A stretch of 64,000 nucleotides of DNA from NCBI GenBank assembly GCA_030605085.1, contig JAUWBH010000001.1:39175-103174 (forward strand), read 5' to 3'. A model generated the notes under the pieces. The model searched no databases. It was not told the origin of the DNA and saw only the letters and a list, made by a program, of their open reading frames with translations. The translations under genes were made by a program, and so were the position numbers. Shown in pieces: positions 44,187-54,305 of the stretch; the first letter of the stretch is position 1, and each line of letters begins with the position of its first letter. The stretch is from Promethearchaeota archaeon (lineage in GTDB: Archaea; Asgardarchaeota; Lokiarchaeia; Sigynarchaeales; SOKP01).

Positions 44187-44624
44187 ATGAATGGATTTAG
44201 ATATATTGATCATACAGCAGACATTCAAAGCCAATCTTGGGGCCGATCCTTAGAAGAGGCATTTTCTCAAAGTGCGCTTAGTTTAATGGCAATAATTACT
44301 CCGAATTTAAATAAAATTACTCCTGAAATAAAAAAAAAGGTACAGATTGAAGCTGAAGATAAGGAAGCACTTCTATTTGATTTTCTTTCCGAATTACTCT
44401 TCATTTTTGATGTGGAAGAATTAGTTTTCAAAAAAATTAAAATTATGTACATTCAAAACGTTGAAGGCTCTTCCAACTATGAATTAGAGGCTCTCTTAGA
44501 AGGAGAAAAATTTGACAAAAATAAACATGAAATTGGTACTGAAGTTAAAGCGATTACTTATTCCTTCATGGAAATTATTGAAAATAAGGAAAAAGTGGAA
44601 ATTAAAGTAGTCTTTGATATTTAA
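44187..44624 (+). CDS. archease, activator of RtcB
   Basis: 145 residues, typical. The N-terminus MNGFRYIDHTADIQSQSWGR contains the conserved HTADI metal-binding motif; LLFDFLSELLFIFDVEELVF and KHEIGTEVKAITYSFMEI are the other family blocks. Archease speeds RtcB guanylylation and broadens its use of nucleotides. It lies downstream of rtcB on the same strand, separated by one small minus-strand frame, a common archaeal pairing. Confidence 0.95.
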   Translation: MNGFRYIDHTADIQSQSWGRSLEEAFSQSALSLMAIITPNLNKITPEIKKKVQIEAEDKEALLFDFLSELLFIFDVEELVFKKIKIMYIQNVEGSSNYELEALLEGEKFDKNKHEIGTEVKAITYSFMEIIENKEKVEIKVVFDI

Positions 44625-44788
44625 ATTTCTTAAACATATATTTAATTAAATTGAATTTTTTAAGAATCTGAGAATTTTCCTGATAAAGTTACCCAATTAA
44701 AATATTAATCAATACTTTTTTATAGCTCGTGCCTATAAATATAGTTTTTATTAGGAGTTTATAATGGTTTTGTATAAATTTTTGTTAT

Positions 44789-45292
44789 ATGTCCAGCTAT
44801 GAAGATAATGATTTATTTTTTTCTCAGAAAATAAAAATAAAAAAGAAATATTCAAATGAAGAACTTTATTTTCATCAATATTTTTTTCATAAAACAAAAG
44901 TTTATCCGAAGAATGTAATATTTCTCAAAAAATTTATCTTTTTTTTTGTTAGTAATGAAGATTATTTTCATACAAAATTGTTTTTAAATTCTATGCGAAA
45001 GCAATTAAAAAAAAAAATTCTAATAATAAGAGCAGAAAACAATTTAATAAGACTATTATTTGGATTGTTCCCAGATCCCTACATACACGATATTAAAGTC
45101 GAAATTAATGAATGTAACGGAATAAATACGAAAACAATCGTAATCTACTTTGTAACATTTGAAGAAAGAGGTATTGCTATAGGAAGAAGGGGGGATTACA
45201 TTAAAGCTGTAAACGAGCTTTTTAAAAGGTTTGTTATTTTTGAAAGCCAGAATATTCCTTTCCATATAAAATGTGAATTAATAGAACTATGA
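44789..45292 (+). CDS. KH-domain protein, NusA-like (167 aa)
   Basis: The N-terminal 75 residues are basic and aromatic-rich with no clear fold. The C-terminal half has two beta-alpha units: LLFGLFPDPYIHDIKVEI and TIVIYFVTFEERGIAIGRRG, with the GRRG sequence filling the KH GxxG loop and DYIKAVNELFKRFV as the following helix. That matches the NusA-type KH module, which binds single-stranded RNA. Real NusA has two KH domains; here at most the second is convincing. It follows archease on the plus strand. Confidence 0.7.
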   Translation: MSSYEDNDLFFSQKIKIKKKYSNEELYFHQYFFHKTKVYPKNVIFLKKFIFFFVSNEDYFHTKLFLNSMRKQLKKKILIIRAENNLIRLLFGLFPDPYIHDIKVEINECNGINTKTIVIYFVTFEERGIAIGRRGDYIKAVNELFKRFVIFESQNIPFHIKCELIEL

Positions 45293-45298
45293 ATTTTT

Positions 45299-46069
45299 TT
45301 ACCAAGGAACCTCTTTTAAATCAATTATGTAAGCTATGCTATTTGCAATAATGCTTACTGAAGGTGTTAAAATCATGAGAAAAATTATAATGTTAATATC
45401 TGGCAACCAAAATATTTCTGGAAAAATAAGTGCTGGAATACATAAAAACAGAATTGCAAATAGTGCAAAATCGAGTTGATCTATTACCCAAAAAGGGGCC
45501 CCACTTTCAACATCGAACCTTCTTTTTAGGAACGAGCCTATAAGATCTCCAATCGCAGCTCCATACGAACATAGAATAATTCTTATCAATAATGACAATA
45601 TGCCAATTGGAAAAGAACCACCAATAAAATAATATTCGTAGAATTTTATGTCTCTATAAATTTTATAATCTTTCCCTTTTATGCCGGTCATTGGAATTCC
45701 TACAATATTTGGCCATAAAAAAAGAAAAATGCAAAATAAACCAATTGAAATTGGAATTCCAATAAACAATGGTCCTTTAATTAATCCCGACCATGTTTTA
45801 TTATCGCCAAAGATTCTTTTTCCATCTTTAAGAGTCCGTCCACCATCTATAGGTTTACCACCTCCTACTAATACCATTCCTGCATTTGATATATAACCGG
45901 GGAGTATAAATAAAATACTAAATATCAGAACAATAATCCAGTCTTGCCAAAAAAAAATTATTGAGATTAATAGAAAATCTATTAAAAGTAAACAAGCAAA
46001 AAAAATAGCGAGTCTTAACGCAATTTTTGTTTGTTTTTTTTCGACTTGAGTTAATTCCCTTTTTGGCAA
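45299..46069 (-). CDS. carS: CDP-archaeol synthase (CarS)
   Basis: 256 residues with six or so membrane helices. The CarS/CdsA-type cytoplasmic loops are GGGKPIDGGRTLKDGKRIFG followed by DNKTWSGLIKG, and later SYGAAIGDLIGSFLKRRFDVE with GAPFWVIDQLDF. These carry the conserved acidic residues that bind magnesium and CTP. The enzyme activates unsaturated archaeol with CTP, the committed step of archaeal ether phospholipid synthesis, in the membrane. Its 3' end nearly touches that of the convergent KH gene. Confidence 0.94.
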   Translation of the reverse strand: MPKRELTQVEKKQTKIALRLAIFFACLLLIDFLLISIIFFWQDWIIVLIFSILFILPGYISNAGMVLVGGGKPIDGGRTLKDGKRIFGDNKTWSGLIKGPLFIGIPISIGLFCIFLFLWPNIVGIPMTGIKGKDYKIYRDIKFYEYYFIGGSFPIGILSLLIRIILCSYGAAIGDLIGSFLKRRFDVESGAPFWVIDQLDFALFAILFLCIPALIFPEIFWLPDINIIIFLMILTPSVSIIANSIAYIIDLKEVPW

Positions 46070-46676
46070 TTTTTTGATATCCCCAATTAAAACAGTTTTT
46101 TGTTATAATTAGTTTTTTCTATTATTGTTGAGAAATATTGTTATGTTTAATAACATTATTAATATTATTTAATCTAACAAATTGCTTTATTGAAGCAAAA
46201 TATCTCGTAATTCACTTGAATAGCGTTTTTAAATGCACATGAGAATGATATATGCATTGGAGTGATATATTATATTAGTTTATCGTAATCCACATAGAAT
46301 TGGAGATTCTAAAAGGATTTAATATTTAAAGCTCGTTAAATTCCTTCAATACTGAATAACTCAATTGGTTGAAATTATTCATAGTAAAATTATTAATTAA
46401 GAACTTTTATGAGAAAAGATGTTAACAAGAAAATAATAGTATTGCTCAATAAATAATAAGCTTTTAAAGAACTGCCGATAAAATTATTCTTATTGATATC
46501 TTGATAAAATTATGTTTTAAATAATAAAGATTTAACATTTTCTCATTAATTTAACTATTAATAATTAACTTTATAAATGAATTTCGACTGCAAATTATAT
46601 CAATAAAATAGATAGAATGTATAATTTCCAAAGTATAATCTTTAGAAATTGAAGTAGAATTTCGAGTGGAAAGTAA
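46070..46676. other. 607-base AT-rich region upstream of orc1/cdc6
   Basis: No gene, tRNA or long hairpin was seen; a short stem (TTGCTT/AAGCAA) lies near 46179-46196. Its place next to orc1/cdc6, in a region with both PolD subunits, makes it a candidate replication origin. One ORB-like 14-mer is present at 46660-46673. No G-tract or repeated ORB set was found, which weakens the case. Confidence 0.45.
46660..46673 (+). promoter_or_regulatory. ORB-like element just upstream of orc1/cdc6
   Basis: TTTCGAGTGGAAAG matches the mini-ORB core TTTCCAGTGGAAAC at 12 of 14 positions and ends 4 bases before the GTG start. The downstream G-string of full ORBs is absent, and only one copy was found. It could be an autoregulatory Orc1 site or chance. 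Confidence 0.35.
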
Positions 46677-47990
46677 GTGTTGACAAACAAGAAAAACGAC
46701 TTTAATGAATTTAATATTGATCGTTTCTATAAAGACTATTTGAAAGGACCTAAAATATTTAAAAAAAGAGATGCATTGGAACCTTCATATATACCCGAGG
46801 AATTACCCCATCGGGATAAAGAAATCGAACAAATTGCTGGAAAAACAGCCTGTACTTTAAAAGGAGATACACCCCCTAATTTTTTATGCTACGGAATGAC
46901 AGGAACGGGAAAAACAGCAACAATTCGATATGTAAGCCAAAAATTGGACCAACGTTGTTCAAAAAACAGGCCTTGGTGGATCTATGTTAATTGTAATGTG
47001 GTGTCAACTCCTTACCGTATTTTGGCACATATCTTTAATACCATTACAGAGAAAGAGAAAATTCCTCCAACTGGCCTTCCTAAGGATATTATCTTTAAAA
47101 AATTGCTAGGTTTATTGGATCAAATAGTAGGGAATTCAATTTGCTTTTTAGTTTTAGATGAAATTGATTTTTTGATAGAAAAAAAGGGAGGAAATGAAAT
47201 TCTCTACGACCTAACTCGGCTAAACGAGAATCTTGATACTTGTAGAACGAACTTAATAGGGATTTCTAATAAATTGAAATTTATGGAATATTTAGATCCA
47301 AGAGTTTTATCTAGTTTAGGAGAAGAAAAACCAATCGTATTTCACTCATATAACGCTAAAGAACTTGGAGATATTCTTAACGATAGAGCTAAAATTGCAT
47401 TTTACGACGATGTTTTAAAAGATGATGTTATTCCATTATGTGCAGCATTAGCAGCGAAGGAACATGGAGATGCTAGAAAGGCATTACAATTATTAAGAAA
47501 AGCAGGAGAGTTAGCAGAAATAGCTCAAAATAAATTTATTACAGAAAAACATGTAAATAAAGCTCAAGAAGATTTAGAAAAAGATCATATCGTAGAATAC
47601 ATATTAGGGATGCCACTTCAGACCCAATTAACATTAACGGCCATTTATTTAATATTAAAATATGAGCCAGAACATATTATCACATCAGGCGATATTTACG
47701 ATGTTTATTCTGAGTTAAGCCAAAAAATTCCCGGGATTAAACGATTAACTAAAAGAAGAATTAGTGATTATATTAACGAGTTGGCTTTAGCTGGCATCAT
47801 TAATGCAAACATAAAATCAATGGGGTATTATGGAAGAACTAAAATAATTAATATTGATGTTGGGTTGGATTTATTAGAAAAAGTTTTGAAACAAATCGAT
47901 AAAATTAATGATATTCTTAACTATAAGCCCGTTTTATTACAAACAGATAAAGTCAAAGTGAAAAATAATACTTTTAGAAAGTTAATGTAA
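46677..47990 (+). CDS. cdc6: Orc1/Cdc6 replication initiator
   Basis: 437 residues from a GTG start (TTG at 46680 is an alternative). AAA+ motifs: Walker A GMTGTGKTA, Walker B FLVLDEIDFL, sensor 1 in LIGISNKLKF, and sensor 2 in EHGDARKALQLLRKAGELA. The C-terminal winged helix holds TKRRISDYINELALAGIINA. Orc1/Cdc6 recognises ORB repeats and loads MCM. It is followed by a DUF2240-like gene and the two PolD subunits, forming a replication cluster. Confidence 0.96.
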   Translation: MLTNKKNDFNEFNIDRFYKDYLKGPKIFKKRDALEPSYIPEELPHRDKEIEQIAGKTACTLKGDTPPNFLCYGMTGTGKTATIRYVSQKLDQRCSKNRPWWIYVNCNVVSTPYRILAHIFNTITEKEKIPPTGLPKDIIFKKLLGLLDQIVGNSICFLVLDEIDFLIEKKGGNEILYDLTRLNENLDTCRTNLIGISNKLKFMEYLDPRVLSSLGEEKPIVFHSYNAKELGDILNDRAKIAFYDDVLKDDVIPLCAALAAKEHGDARKALQLLRKAGELAEIAQNKFITEKHVNKAQEDLEKDHIVEYILGMPLQTQLTLTAIYLILKYEPEHIITSGDIYDVYSELSQKIPGIKRLTKRRISDYINELALAGIINANIKSMGYYGRTKIINIDVGLDLLEKVLKQIDKINDILNYKPVLLQTDKVKVKNNTFRKLM

Positions 47991-47991
47991 C

Positions 47992-48678
47992 TTAATCCGT
48001 AAATTCCCATTCATTAATGTTGTCTGAGATAGATTTAAGAAAAGAAGATGTATATACTTCATTTTTTTCTTTTAAAAGAAGAAATAACTTTACTAAGTGT
48101 TTACAAAATTTTTTTTTTTCTGAACGTTTTGTATGAAAATCGTGGCAATTATGAGTTAGAATTTTTTTTTTTGTATTGATTACTATGAAATACAAATCCT
48201 CTTTTGTTCCAGTTACTTCAGCTTTGATTATACCTTTATTCAAATCAAATTCTTTTAGATTGAAAGCCGAATTAGATACTGTTGCAGCTCGATTTATAGT
48301 TCCTTTATCCAGAAACGCTTTTAAAAGAGTGTTAAAATTAGAACCTTTTTCTTCTTTAACACTTTTTTCATAACTAGGTTTTTTTTTATTTATATTAATT
48401 TTCTTGGAAATAATATTTTTTCTTTGTTGTTGCCAATTTTCACATTTTTTATTTAAATTTGGAGACAAGGCGATAGTTTCATTCACATCTTTTTTTAACA
48501 AATTATTTTTAATCGAGTTTTGGATAAAATTTAAAGCTTTTTCTGGAGGTAAAAGAAAAAATTCAAATGATATTTTATACAATAAATCATTAATGGATAC
48601 TTTTGGGAGATCTATTATCTTCCAGATATATAAAAGAAATTCTGAAACATCCTTATTAGGAATTGCTAAGTTCATCAT
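47992..48678 (-). CDS. DUF2240-like protein with SWIM-type zinc finger (228 aa)
   Basis: The N-terminal 75 residues match the archaeal DUF2240 pattern (SEFLLYIWKIIDLPKVSIND; FFLLPPEKALNFIQNSIKN). The middle is a basic disordered linker. The C-terminal half has a SWIM-like finger: LTHNCHDFHTKRSEKKKF then CKHLVKLFLLL, with C/H ligands spaced CxH...CxH. SWIM fingers bind DNA or proteins. It shares a strand and a 10-base gap with DP1, so the two are probably co-transcribed. Confidence 0.72.
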   Translation of the reverse strand: MMNLAIPNKDVSEFLLYIWKIIDLPKVSINDLLYKISFEFFLLPPEKALNFIQNSIKNNLLKKDVNETIALSPNLNKKCENWQQQRKNIISKKININKKKPSYEKSVKEEKGSNFNTLLKAFLDKGTINRAATVSNSAFNLKEFDLNKGIIKAEVTGTKEDLYFIVINTKKKILTHNCHDFHTKRSEKKKFCKHLVKLFLLLKEKNEVYTSSFLKSISDNINEWEFTD

Positions 48679-48688
48679 TAAAATATAA

Positions 48689-50569
48689 TCAATTTAATTT
48701 TTTAAAGTCTAGTTTAGACGCATTAAGCGTATCTAACTCTATAATAGGAACTATTCCGGGAGTAGGGGTTATTCCAAAACTTTTCATAAACTCGGTTTGA
48801 GATTGAAAACAACCCGAATTAACTAATGAAACATTTCTATATTTACCTTTCCCATAAATATGTACATGTCCTGTGTGAAAAATATCAGGGATTTTTTCAA
48901 TCACAAGCCAATCTCTTGAAATAGGTGCAATCTGCGTTTTGCTTCCGAAAATTGGAGCTAAGTGCCTGCAGATAAGCATTTCTCTCATGGTTTTTACAGG
49001 TGTGTTATTTTCTAAATCGGGGATCATTAAGTTTAAATCAATCATACTATCTCCATGAAAGACTAGCGTATTTACATCATGAGTTTTTATTACAGCGGGA
49101 TTTCCTATACATTTAACACCTATATTAATTAAACTCTCAGCATATTTTTTTGGTACTGCAGGACGAGGAATAGCATTTCTAACTGGTTCGTGATTACCAG
49201 AGCTATAAAATATTTTAATATAATCAGGTAATCCAGAAATAAATTCGGAAGCTTTATTAAATTGTTTATAAATATCTGAGATTATAAGATCCTCTTGTTG
49301 GTTCGGATAAACACCAATTCCATCTACTAAATCTCCGTTAATAATTATATATTTTACTCTGCCAGCCATCTCTCTTACATTTGAATTGCCAATTTTTCCG
49401 TTTAAAAATTTTACAAATCTTTTCCATAATTTTTCTTCAAATTCTCTACTTCCAATGTGAGTATCCGAAATTAAAGCAATGGATAAAGGTTCAGTAGATC
49501 TGTTTGGTTCATAATCAGTAGGAATGTCGATTTTTGAAATATCATTAGCAAAGATCAAACCTTTTTTGCCTTTTTCTCCAGGATTATATGTACCCTCAAC
49601 TAAAATCATCTGATCATTAACAATCTTTTTGGCCTTTTTGAAAATATCTTGGTTTTTTGAGTTTTTAGTTATTAAAACATTGATAGAACCTGTTAGATCT
49701 TCTATGTTTATCATATAATTGCCTTTTTTTGTCTGGCGGAAATCTTTAATCATTCCTATCGTAGAAACTTCTTGGCTAACTGAATTTCTGAATATATTCT
49801 TAATTTTGGAGGCGGAAAAACTTTTACTTCTTTTTTTCATCAATTTTTGAAGGCGATTAAATTTATCTACTGTTAATTCGTAAAAATCATTATAACTCCC
49901 GGTAGTATGTAATTTACCTGTTGGATCCTTGATTATTGAATATTCAAAGGGATAATCTTTAGCTATTGGTTTAAAAAAAAGAGCGGATTTAGTGGATCCT
50001 ATTGGTTTAATTTTTGACTCTCTTTTCATTTTTATTTCAGGTGAACTTTCACCTAAAGAAACATTTACAGGTGATTTTACATTCATTTTAATGGATCCTT
50101 CTATATTTAGCTGTTTTTCGTTCAATGGAGAATTTCTCTCCATTTTTATTTGCGTATTATCTTTTTCAAAAATATTTTTCTCGTCATATATGTTAGAATC
50201 ATCTTCCATAGAAAAAGAATTATCTTTAGTTAAAGTTCTCTTCAAAACATTTACTATTTCTTTGTTTGATATTTTATTTAGAATACTTTTACTTAAACAC
50301 CCTTTGAAGGATGGCAAAAAACTTAATTCTTTAATAATAATAGAAAGCCTTTTTAAAGGATCGTCAAGATCAAGAATTAGATTTAGCATTGAAGGCGTTA
50401 TATTCATGCCTGAATTAACTAATTTATTAATTACTTTTCTTCTTAATTCTAAATTTCCTACTTTCAACATTTTATCAACTAATCGAGGATTATTTTTACT
50501 ATTGCGTGATGGCATTATATTGTTTGTTATTAAAGAAAAAACATTTTTTGTTTTTAAATAAAGAGACAC
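48689..50569 (-). CDS. polB: DNA polymerase D small subunit DP1
   Basis: 626 residues. The first 250 residues are an N-terminal helical/disordered part, then an OB fold near SASKIKNIFRNSVSQEVSTI to VEGTYNPGEKG. The C-terminal phosphoesterase domain has ISDTHIGSREFEE, INGDLVDGIG, SSGNHEPVRNA, VFHGDSMIDL and HTGHVHIYGKG, so all metal-binding aspartate, asparagine and histidine residues remain. DP1 is the 3'-5' proofreading exonuclease of archaeal PolD. It is divergent from DP2 with a shared 137-base promoter region. Confidence 0.97.
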   Translation of the reverse strand: MSLYLKTKNVFSLITNNIMPSRNSKNNPRLVDKMLKVGNLELRRKVINKLVNSGMNITPSMLNLILDLDDPLKRLSIIIKELSFLPSFKGCLSKSILNKISNKEIVNVLKRTLTKDNSFSMEDDSNIYDEKNIFEKDNTQIKMERNSPLNEKQLNIEGSIKMNVKSPVNVSLGESSPEIKMKRESKIKPIGSTKSALFFKPIAKDYPFEYSIIKDPTGKLHTTGSYNDFYELTVDKFNRLQKLMKKRSKSFSASKIKNIFRNSVSQEVSTIGMIKDFRQTKKGNYMINIEDLTGSINVLITKNSKNQDIFKKAKKIVNDQMILVEGTYNPGEKGKKGLIFANDISKIDIPTDYEPNRSTEPLSIALISDTHIGSREFEEKLWKRFVKFLNGKIGNSNVREMAGRVKYIIINGDLVDGIGVYPNQQEDLIISDIYKQFNKASEFISGLPDYIKIFYSSGNHEPVRNAIPRPAVPKKYAESLINIGVKCIGNPAVIKTHDVNTLVFHGDSMIDLNLMIPDLENNTPVKTMREMLICRHLAPIFGSKTQIAPISRDWLVIEKIPDIFHTGHVHIYGKGKYRNVSLVNSGCFQSQTEFMKSFGITPTPGIVPIIELDTLNASKLDFKKLN

Positions 50570-50678
50570 TCTCTATTAATTAAATAATACTTGAAAGAAA
50601 AATATCCTATTAATAAATTAATTTAATTTGAATAAGAACAATAAAAAGATAATATCTTTATTTTTTTAATTGTACGTT

Positions 50679-50688
50679 CTATAAATAT
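50679..50688 (+). promoter_or_regulatory. candidate TATA box for DP2
   Basis: CTATAAATAT ends 19 bases before the DP2 ATG, close enough to predict a leaderless or very short 5' UTR. No Shine-Dalgarno sequence is seen. Confidence 0.5.
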
Positions 50689-50706
50689 TTTAAAAGCGCG
50701 TTAAAT

Positions 50707-53700
50707 ATGGTAAAAATGAGTAAAGAGATGGAAGATTATTTTTCTAACATTCAGCGTGGAGTTAATCGTTGTTATGATATCGCAGAAGAGGCTCGTAAAA
50801 AAGGTTATGATCCAGAATTATATGTCGAAACACCACAAGCTAAAGATTTAGCAGGTAGAGTAGAAAAACTAGTAGGTCCGAAGGGAGTCGCAGTTTTAAT
50901 AAGAAAATTAAAAGAACAAGGGAAATCTGAAGATGAAATCGTTTTTCAAGTTGTAACAGATATTTTAGAAGAAAGAATAGGAGCCTCAGAATCGTTAGAA
51001 ATACGTGTTGAGAGAGCCATTAGGGTAGGATTAGCAATAAAAACAATGGGAGTCGTTAGTGCTCCACTTGAAGGGATCTCAAAAATTTTAATTAAAGAAG
51101 ATTATTTAGGGAATAAATACTTGTCTTTATATTTTGCAGGTCCAATTAGAGCTGCAGGAGGAACTACGGCGGCTTTATGTGTTTTAATTGCAGATTATGT
51201 AAGAAAGAAGGTAAATATTCCCAAGTTCGAGGCAACTGAGGGAGAGACTGGTAGATATGTAGAGGAGATTAAGCTTTATGATAGAAGGGTACATTTACAA
51301 TATCCTTCTTCAAATGATGAGATAAGATTTGCAGTGAAACATTTACCAGTTGAAATAAACGGAGATCCTACTGAAAAAGAGGAAGTATCAGCATATAGAG
51401 ATCTGCCTAGAATTGATACAAATAATATTCGTGGAGGGGCTTGCCTCGTATTAAACGATGGGGTTCTTCTTAAAGCACCTAAACTACTTAAAATCGCAAA
51501 AGAAATGAAGATAGAAGGGTGGGACTGGCTAGCATCCTTAAAGAAAATAACTCCTAAGGAAAAAGAAGATAATAAAAAAGCAAAAAAGATAAACGGGGAT
51601 AAAAATATAACTCCAAACTTTAAATATATCACCGAGATAATAGCTGGTAGACCAGTATTTAGTCATCCATCGCGAATTGGGGGGCATAGAATAAGATATG
51701 GGAGATCTCGAAATACAGGTCTAGCAGCAGGAGGTATGCATCCCGCAACAATGTCAATTCTTGATAATTTTATTGCTATTGGAACACAACTTAGAACAGA
51801 GCGTCCAGGAAAAAGTACAAGTATCACCCCTGTTAGCAACATTGAACCACCAATAGTAAAATTGAAAAATGGAGATGTAATTCGAGTATCTAATTTTCAA
51901 AAAGCAAGAGAAATATTTGCTGAAATTAAAAAAATTTTATTTTTAGGTGATATTCTTTTTGGGTTTGGGGAATTCTCAGAAAATAATCATAAATTAATAC
52001 CATCTGGGTATGTAGAAGAATGGTGGGTGCTGGACTTGGAAAAAACTGCTAAAAGATTGAATAAGAATAATAAAAAAATAATGGGATTTATACTTAATCC
52101 TTTTGAACACATACCTACAGCAGAAGAAGCAATAAAAATTTCTCAAGATTATGATATTCCCTTACATCCTACTTATACAGACTTCTGGGGTAATCTTTCA
52201 ATAAAAGAACTAGAAATTTTAAGAGATATTTTTATTGATAGTTATTCTGAAACTGAAGAGATAATTGATTTACAACTAAATAAAACGATTAAAAAAATCT
52301 TGGAAAAAGCATTTGTGCTACATAGAATAAAAAATGATAAAATTATTTTTAGTAAGGCAATGAATTATATTTATAAGACGATTTTTAACCTCACGAATAA
52401 TGAACTAATTAACATTAAGAAAGAGGATGATGTATTTTCATACTTTTATAAAGTTTCTTCAATCAAAATTAAAAATAAAGCACCTTATTTTATTGGAACT
52501 CGTATGGGTCGTCCTGAAAAATCTGAAAGAAAAAGCATGAAAGGTGTACATACATTATTCCCATTAAGCAATGTAGTGGGTACCTCTCGCTTAGTGGAAA
52601 AAGCAATGGAATATACTAAAAGAAAGAATGCTGAATACAAATCCTATAAAAAAACCCCCAATACTATTGAATTTGGTAACGCTAGAGAAGATATAGTAGA
52701 AACGGGTAAAATAAAGATTGATGTATGTAGAAAGGTATGTTCCCAATGTGGATTTGTTACTATTTTTAATTTATGCCCTAAATGTGGAACTCGTACTGAA
52801 ATTCGAAAAATCTGTCCAAAATGTAAAAAACTATATCCTTCATTCGAGAAAGAATGCCCCAAATGCAAGGATCGCTTACAATTATCCTATGAAGCTAAAT
52901 TCGATATCAAACAACATGTAAATTCTAAATTGAAATCGTTAAATATGCAATTGCCTGAGAAATTAAAGGGAATTCTTGGTTTAACGAATAAATATAAAGT
53001 CCCCGAACCAATTGAAAAAGGGATATTAAGAGCTAAAAATAATGTTTTAGTATATAAAACAGCAGAGGTTCGGTATGATGCAACAGATATCCCTTTAACT
53101 CATTTTAAACCAAAAGAAATTGGAATTGGTATTAATAAACTTAAAGAATTGGGTTATTTAGCAGATTTCAAAGGAGACCCTTTACAAGATGAAAATCAAA
53201 TTCTTGAACTTAAAGTTCAGGATATTATACTTTCGGATGATTGTGTTAAATATTTTATTAATATTGCTAATTTCTTGGATGATGAATTAGAGTTATTCTA
53301 TGGAATGGATCGTTTTTATAATATTATGAAAAAAGAATATCTAATTGGACATATTGTTGTTGGATTAGCACCACATACTAGTTGTGGAGTTATTGGTCGA
53401 ATAATTGGATTTACTCCCGCCAGATCTATATATGCACATCCTTTTTGGCACGCTGCAAAGCGACGTAATTGCGACGGAGATGAAGATGGTATTATGCTTC
53501 TTTTAGATCCCCTTTTAAATTTTTCTAGATCTTATTTACCAAATAAAATTGGGGGTAGGATGGATGCACCATTGGTAATCAGTACTATTTTAGACCCAAA
53601 TGAGATCGATGCAGAAGCACATAACATTGATACTTTATACCATTATCCTCTGGAGTTCTACGAGGTAACTGAGGGATTTTCATTACCATCTGATGTCGAA

Positions 53701-54225
53701 GACATCATGAAATTAGTTAAAAATCGTTTGGGGACCTCAGAACAATATGAAAATATCGGATTTAATATACCTACAGAAAATATTAATGAGGGACCTATAA
53801 TGACAAGTTATAAAATCGGTGAGATTGACGATAAAATTAAAGCACAATTACATCTTGCCAAAATAATCAAGGCTGTTGATGCTAAAAATGTGGCAGAAAA
53901 GATCTTATCGTCCCATTTTACTCCCGATATTTTAGGTAATTTGAGGAAATTCGCTGTTCAGGAGTTTAGATGTATAAAATGTAACGAAAAATTCAGGCGT
54001 CCACCACTTTCGATTGAAGGTAAATGTCCAAAATGCGGAAATAATGTTATTTTGACGGTAAATCGCGGCGGTATTGAAAAGTATATTCCTAAAGCTCTCA
54101 AAATATGTAAAGAATTTAAGTTGGAGGATTATACTCTTCAACATATGGAATTAGTAGAGGAATACGTAGAAAGTTTGACTAATAATCCTAAAATTAAGCA
54201 ACAAAAACTTAGCGATTTTTTTTAG
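50707..54225 (+). CDS. polC: DNA polymerase D large subunit DP2
   Basis: 1172 residues, the normal length, with no intein. Conserved PolD segments include FAGPIRAAGGTTAALCVLIA, GRSRNTGLAAGGMHPAT and RMGRPEKSERKSMKGVHTLF. A zinc-binding block holds VCSQCGFVTIFNLCPKCGT and CPKCKKLYPSFEKECPKCK. The catalytic DxD region is KRRNCDGDEDGIMLLLDP, and a C-terminal zinc finger is IKCNEKFRRPP with CPKCG. The last residues QQKLSDFF form a PCNA-binding (PIP) box. With DP1 it forms the main archaeal replicative polymerase. Confidence 0.98.
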   Translation: MVKMSKEMEDYFSNIQRGVNRCYDIAEEARKKGYDPELYVETPQAKDLAGRVEKLVGPKGVAVLIRKLKEQGKSEDEIVFQVVTDILEERIGASESLEIRVERAIRVGLAIKTMGVVSAPLEGISKILIKEDYLGNKYLSLYFAGPIRAAGGTTAALCVLIADYVRKKVNIPKFEATEGETGRYVEEIKLYDRRVHLQYPSSNDEIRFAVKHLPVEINGDPTEKEEVSAYRDLPRIDTNNIRGGACLVLNDGVLLKAPKLLKIAKEMKIEGWDWLASLKKITPKEKEDNKKAKKINGDKNITPNFKYITEIIAGRPVFSHPSRIGGHRIRYGRSRNTGLAAGGMHPATMSILDNFIAIGTQLRTERPGKSTSITPVSNIEPPIVKLKNGDVIRVSNFQKAREIFAEIKKILFLGDILFGFGEFSENNHKLIPSGYVEEWWVLDLEKTAKRLNKNNKKIMGFILNPFEHIPTAEEAIKISQDYDIPLHPTYTDFWGNLSIKELEILRDIFIDSYSETEEIIDLQLNKTIKKILEKAFVLHRIKNDKIIFSKAMNYIYKTIFNLTNNELINIKKEDDVFSYFYKVSSIKIKNKAPYFIGTRMGRPEKSERKSMKGVHTLFPLSNVVGTSRLVEKAMEYTKRKNAEYKSYKKTPNTIEFGNAREDIVETGKIKIDVCRKVCSQCGFVTIFNLCPKCGTRTEIRKICPKCKKLYPSFEKECPKCKDRLQLSYEAKFDIKQHVNSKLKSLNMQLPEKLKGILGLTNKYKVPEPIEKGILRAKNNVLVYKTAEVRYDATDIPLTHFKPKEIGIGINKLKELGYLADFKGDPLQDENQILELKVQDIILSDDCVKYFINIANFLDDELELFYGMDRFYNIMKKEYLIGHIVVGLAPHTSCGVIGRIIGFTPARSIYAHPFWHAAKRRNCDGDEDGIMLLLDPLLNFSRSYLPNKIGGRMDAPLVISTILDPNEIDAEAHNIDTLYHYPLEFYEVTEGFSLPSDVEDIMKLVKNRLGTSEQYENIGFNIPTENINEGPIMTSYKIGEIDDKIKAQLHLAKIIKAVDAKNVAEKILSSHFTPDILGNLRKFAVQEFRCIKCNEKFRRPPLSIEGKCPKCGNNVILTVNRGGIEKYIPKALKICKEFKLEDYTLQHMELVEEYVESLTNNPKIKQQKLSDFF

Positions 54226-54305
54226 TTTAGACTTGTGGTTAAGAAGCTAATTCAATTTTTAGCAAAATAATAATAGATTTGCTAAAAACAAAAAATCATA
54301 AAACA

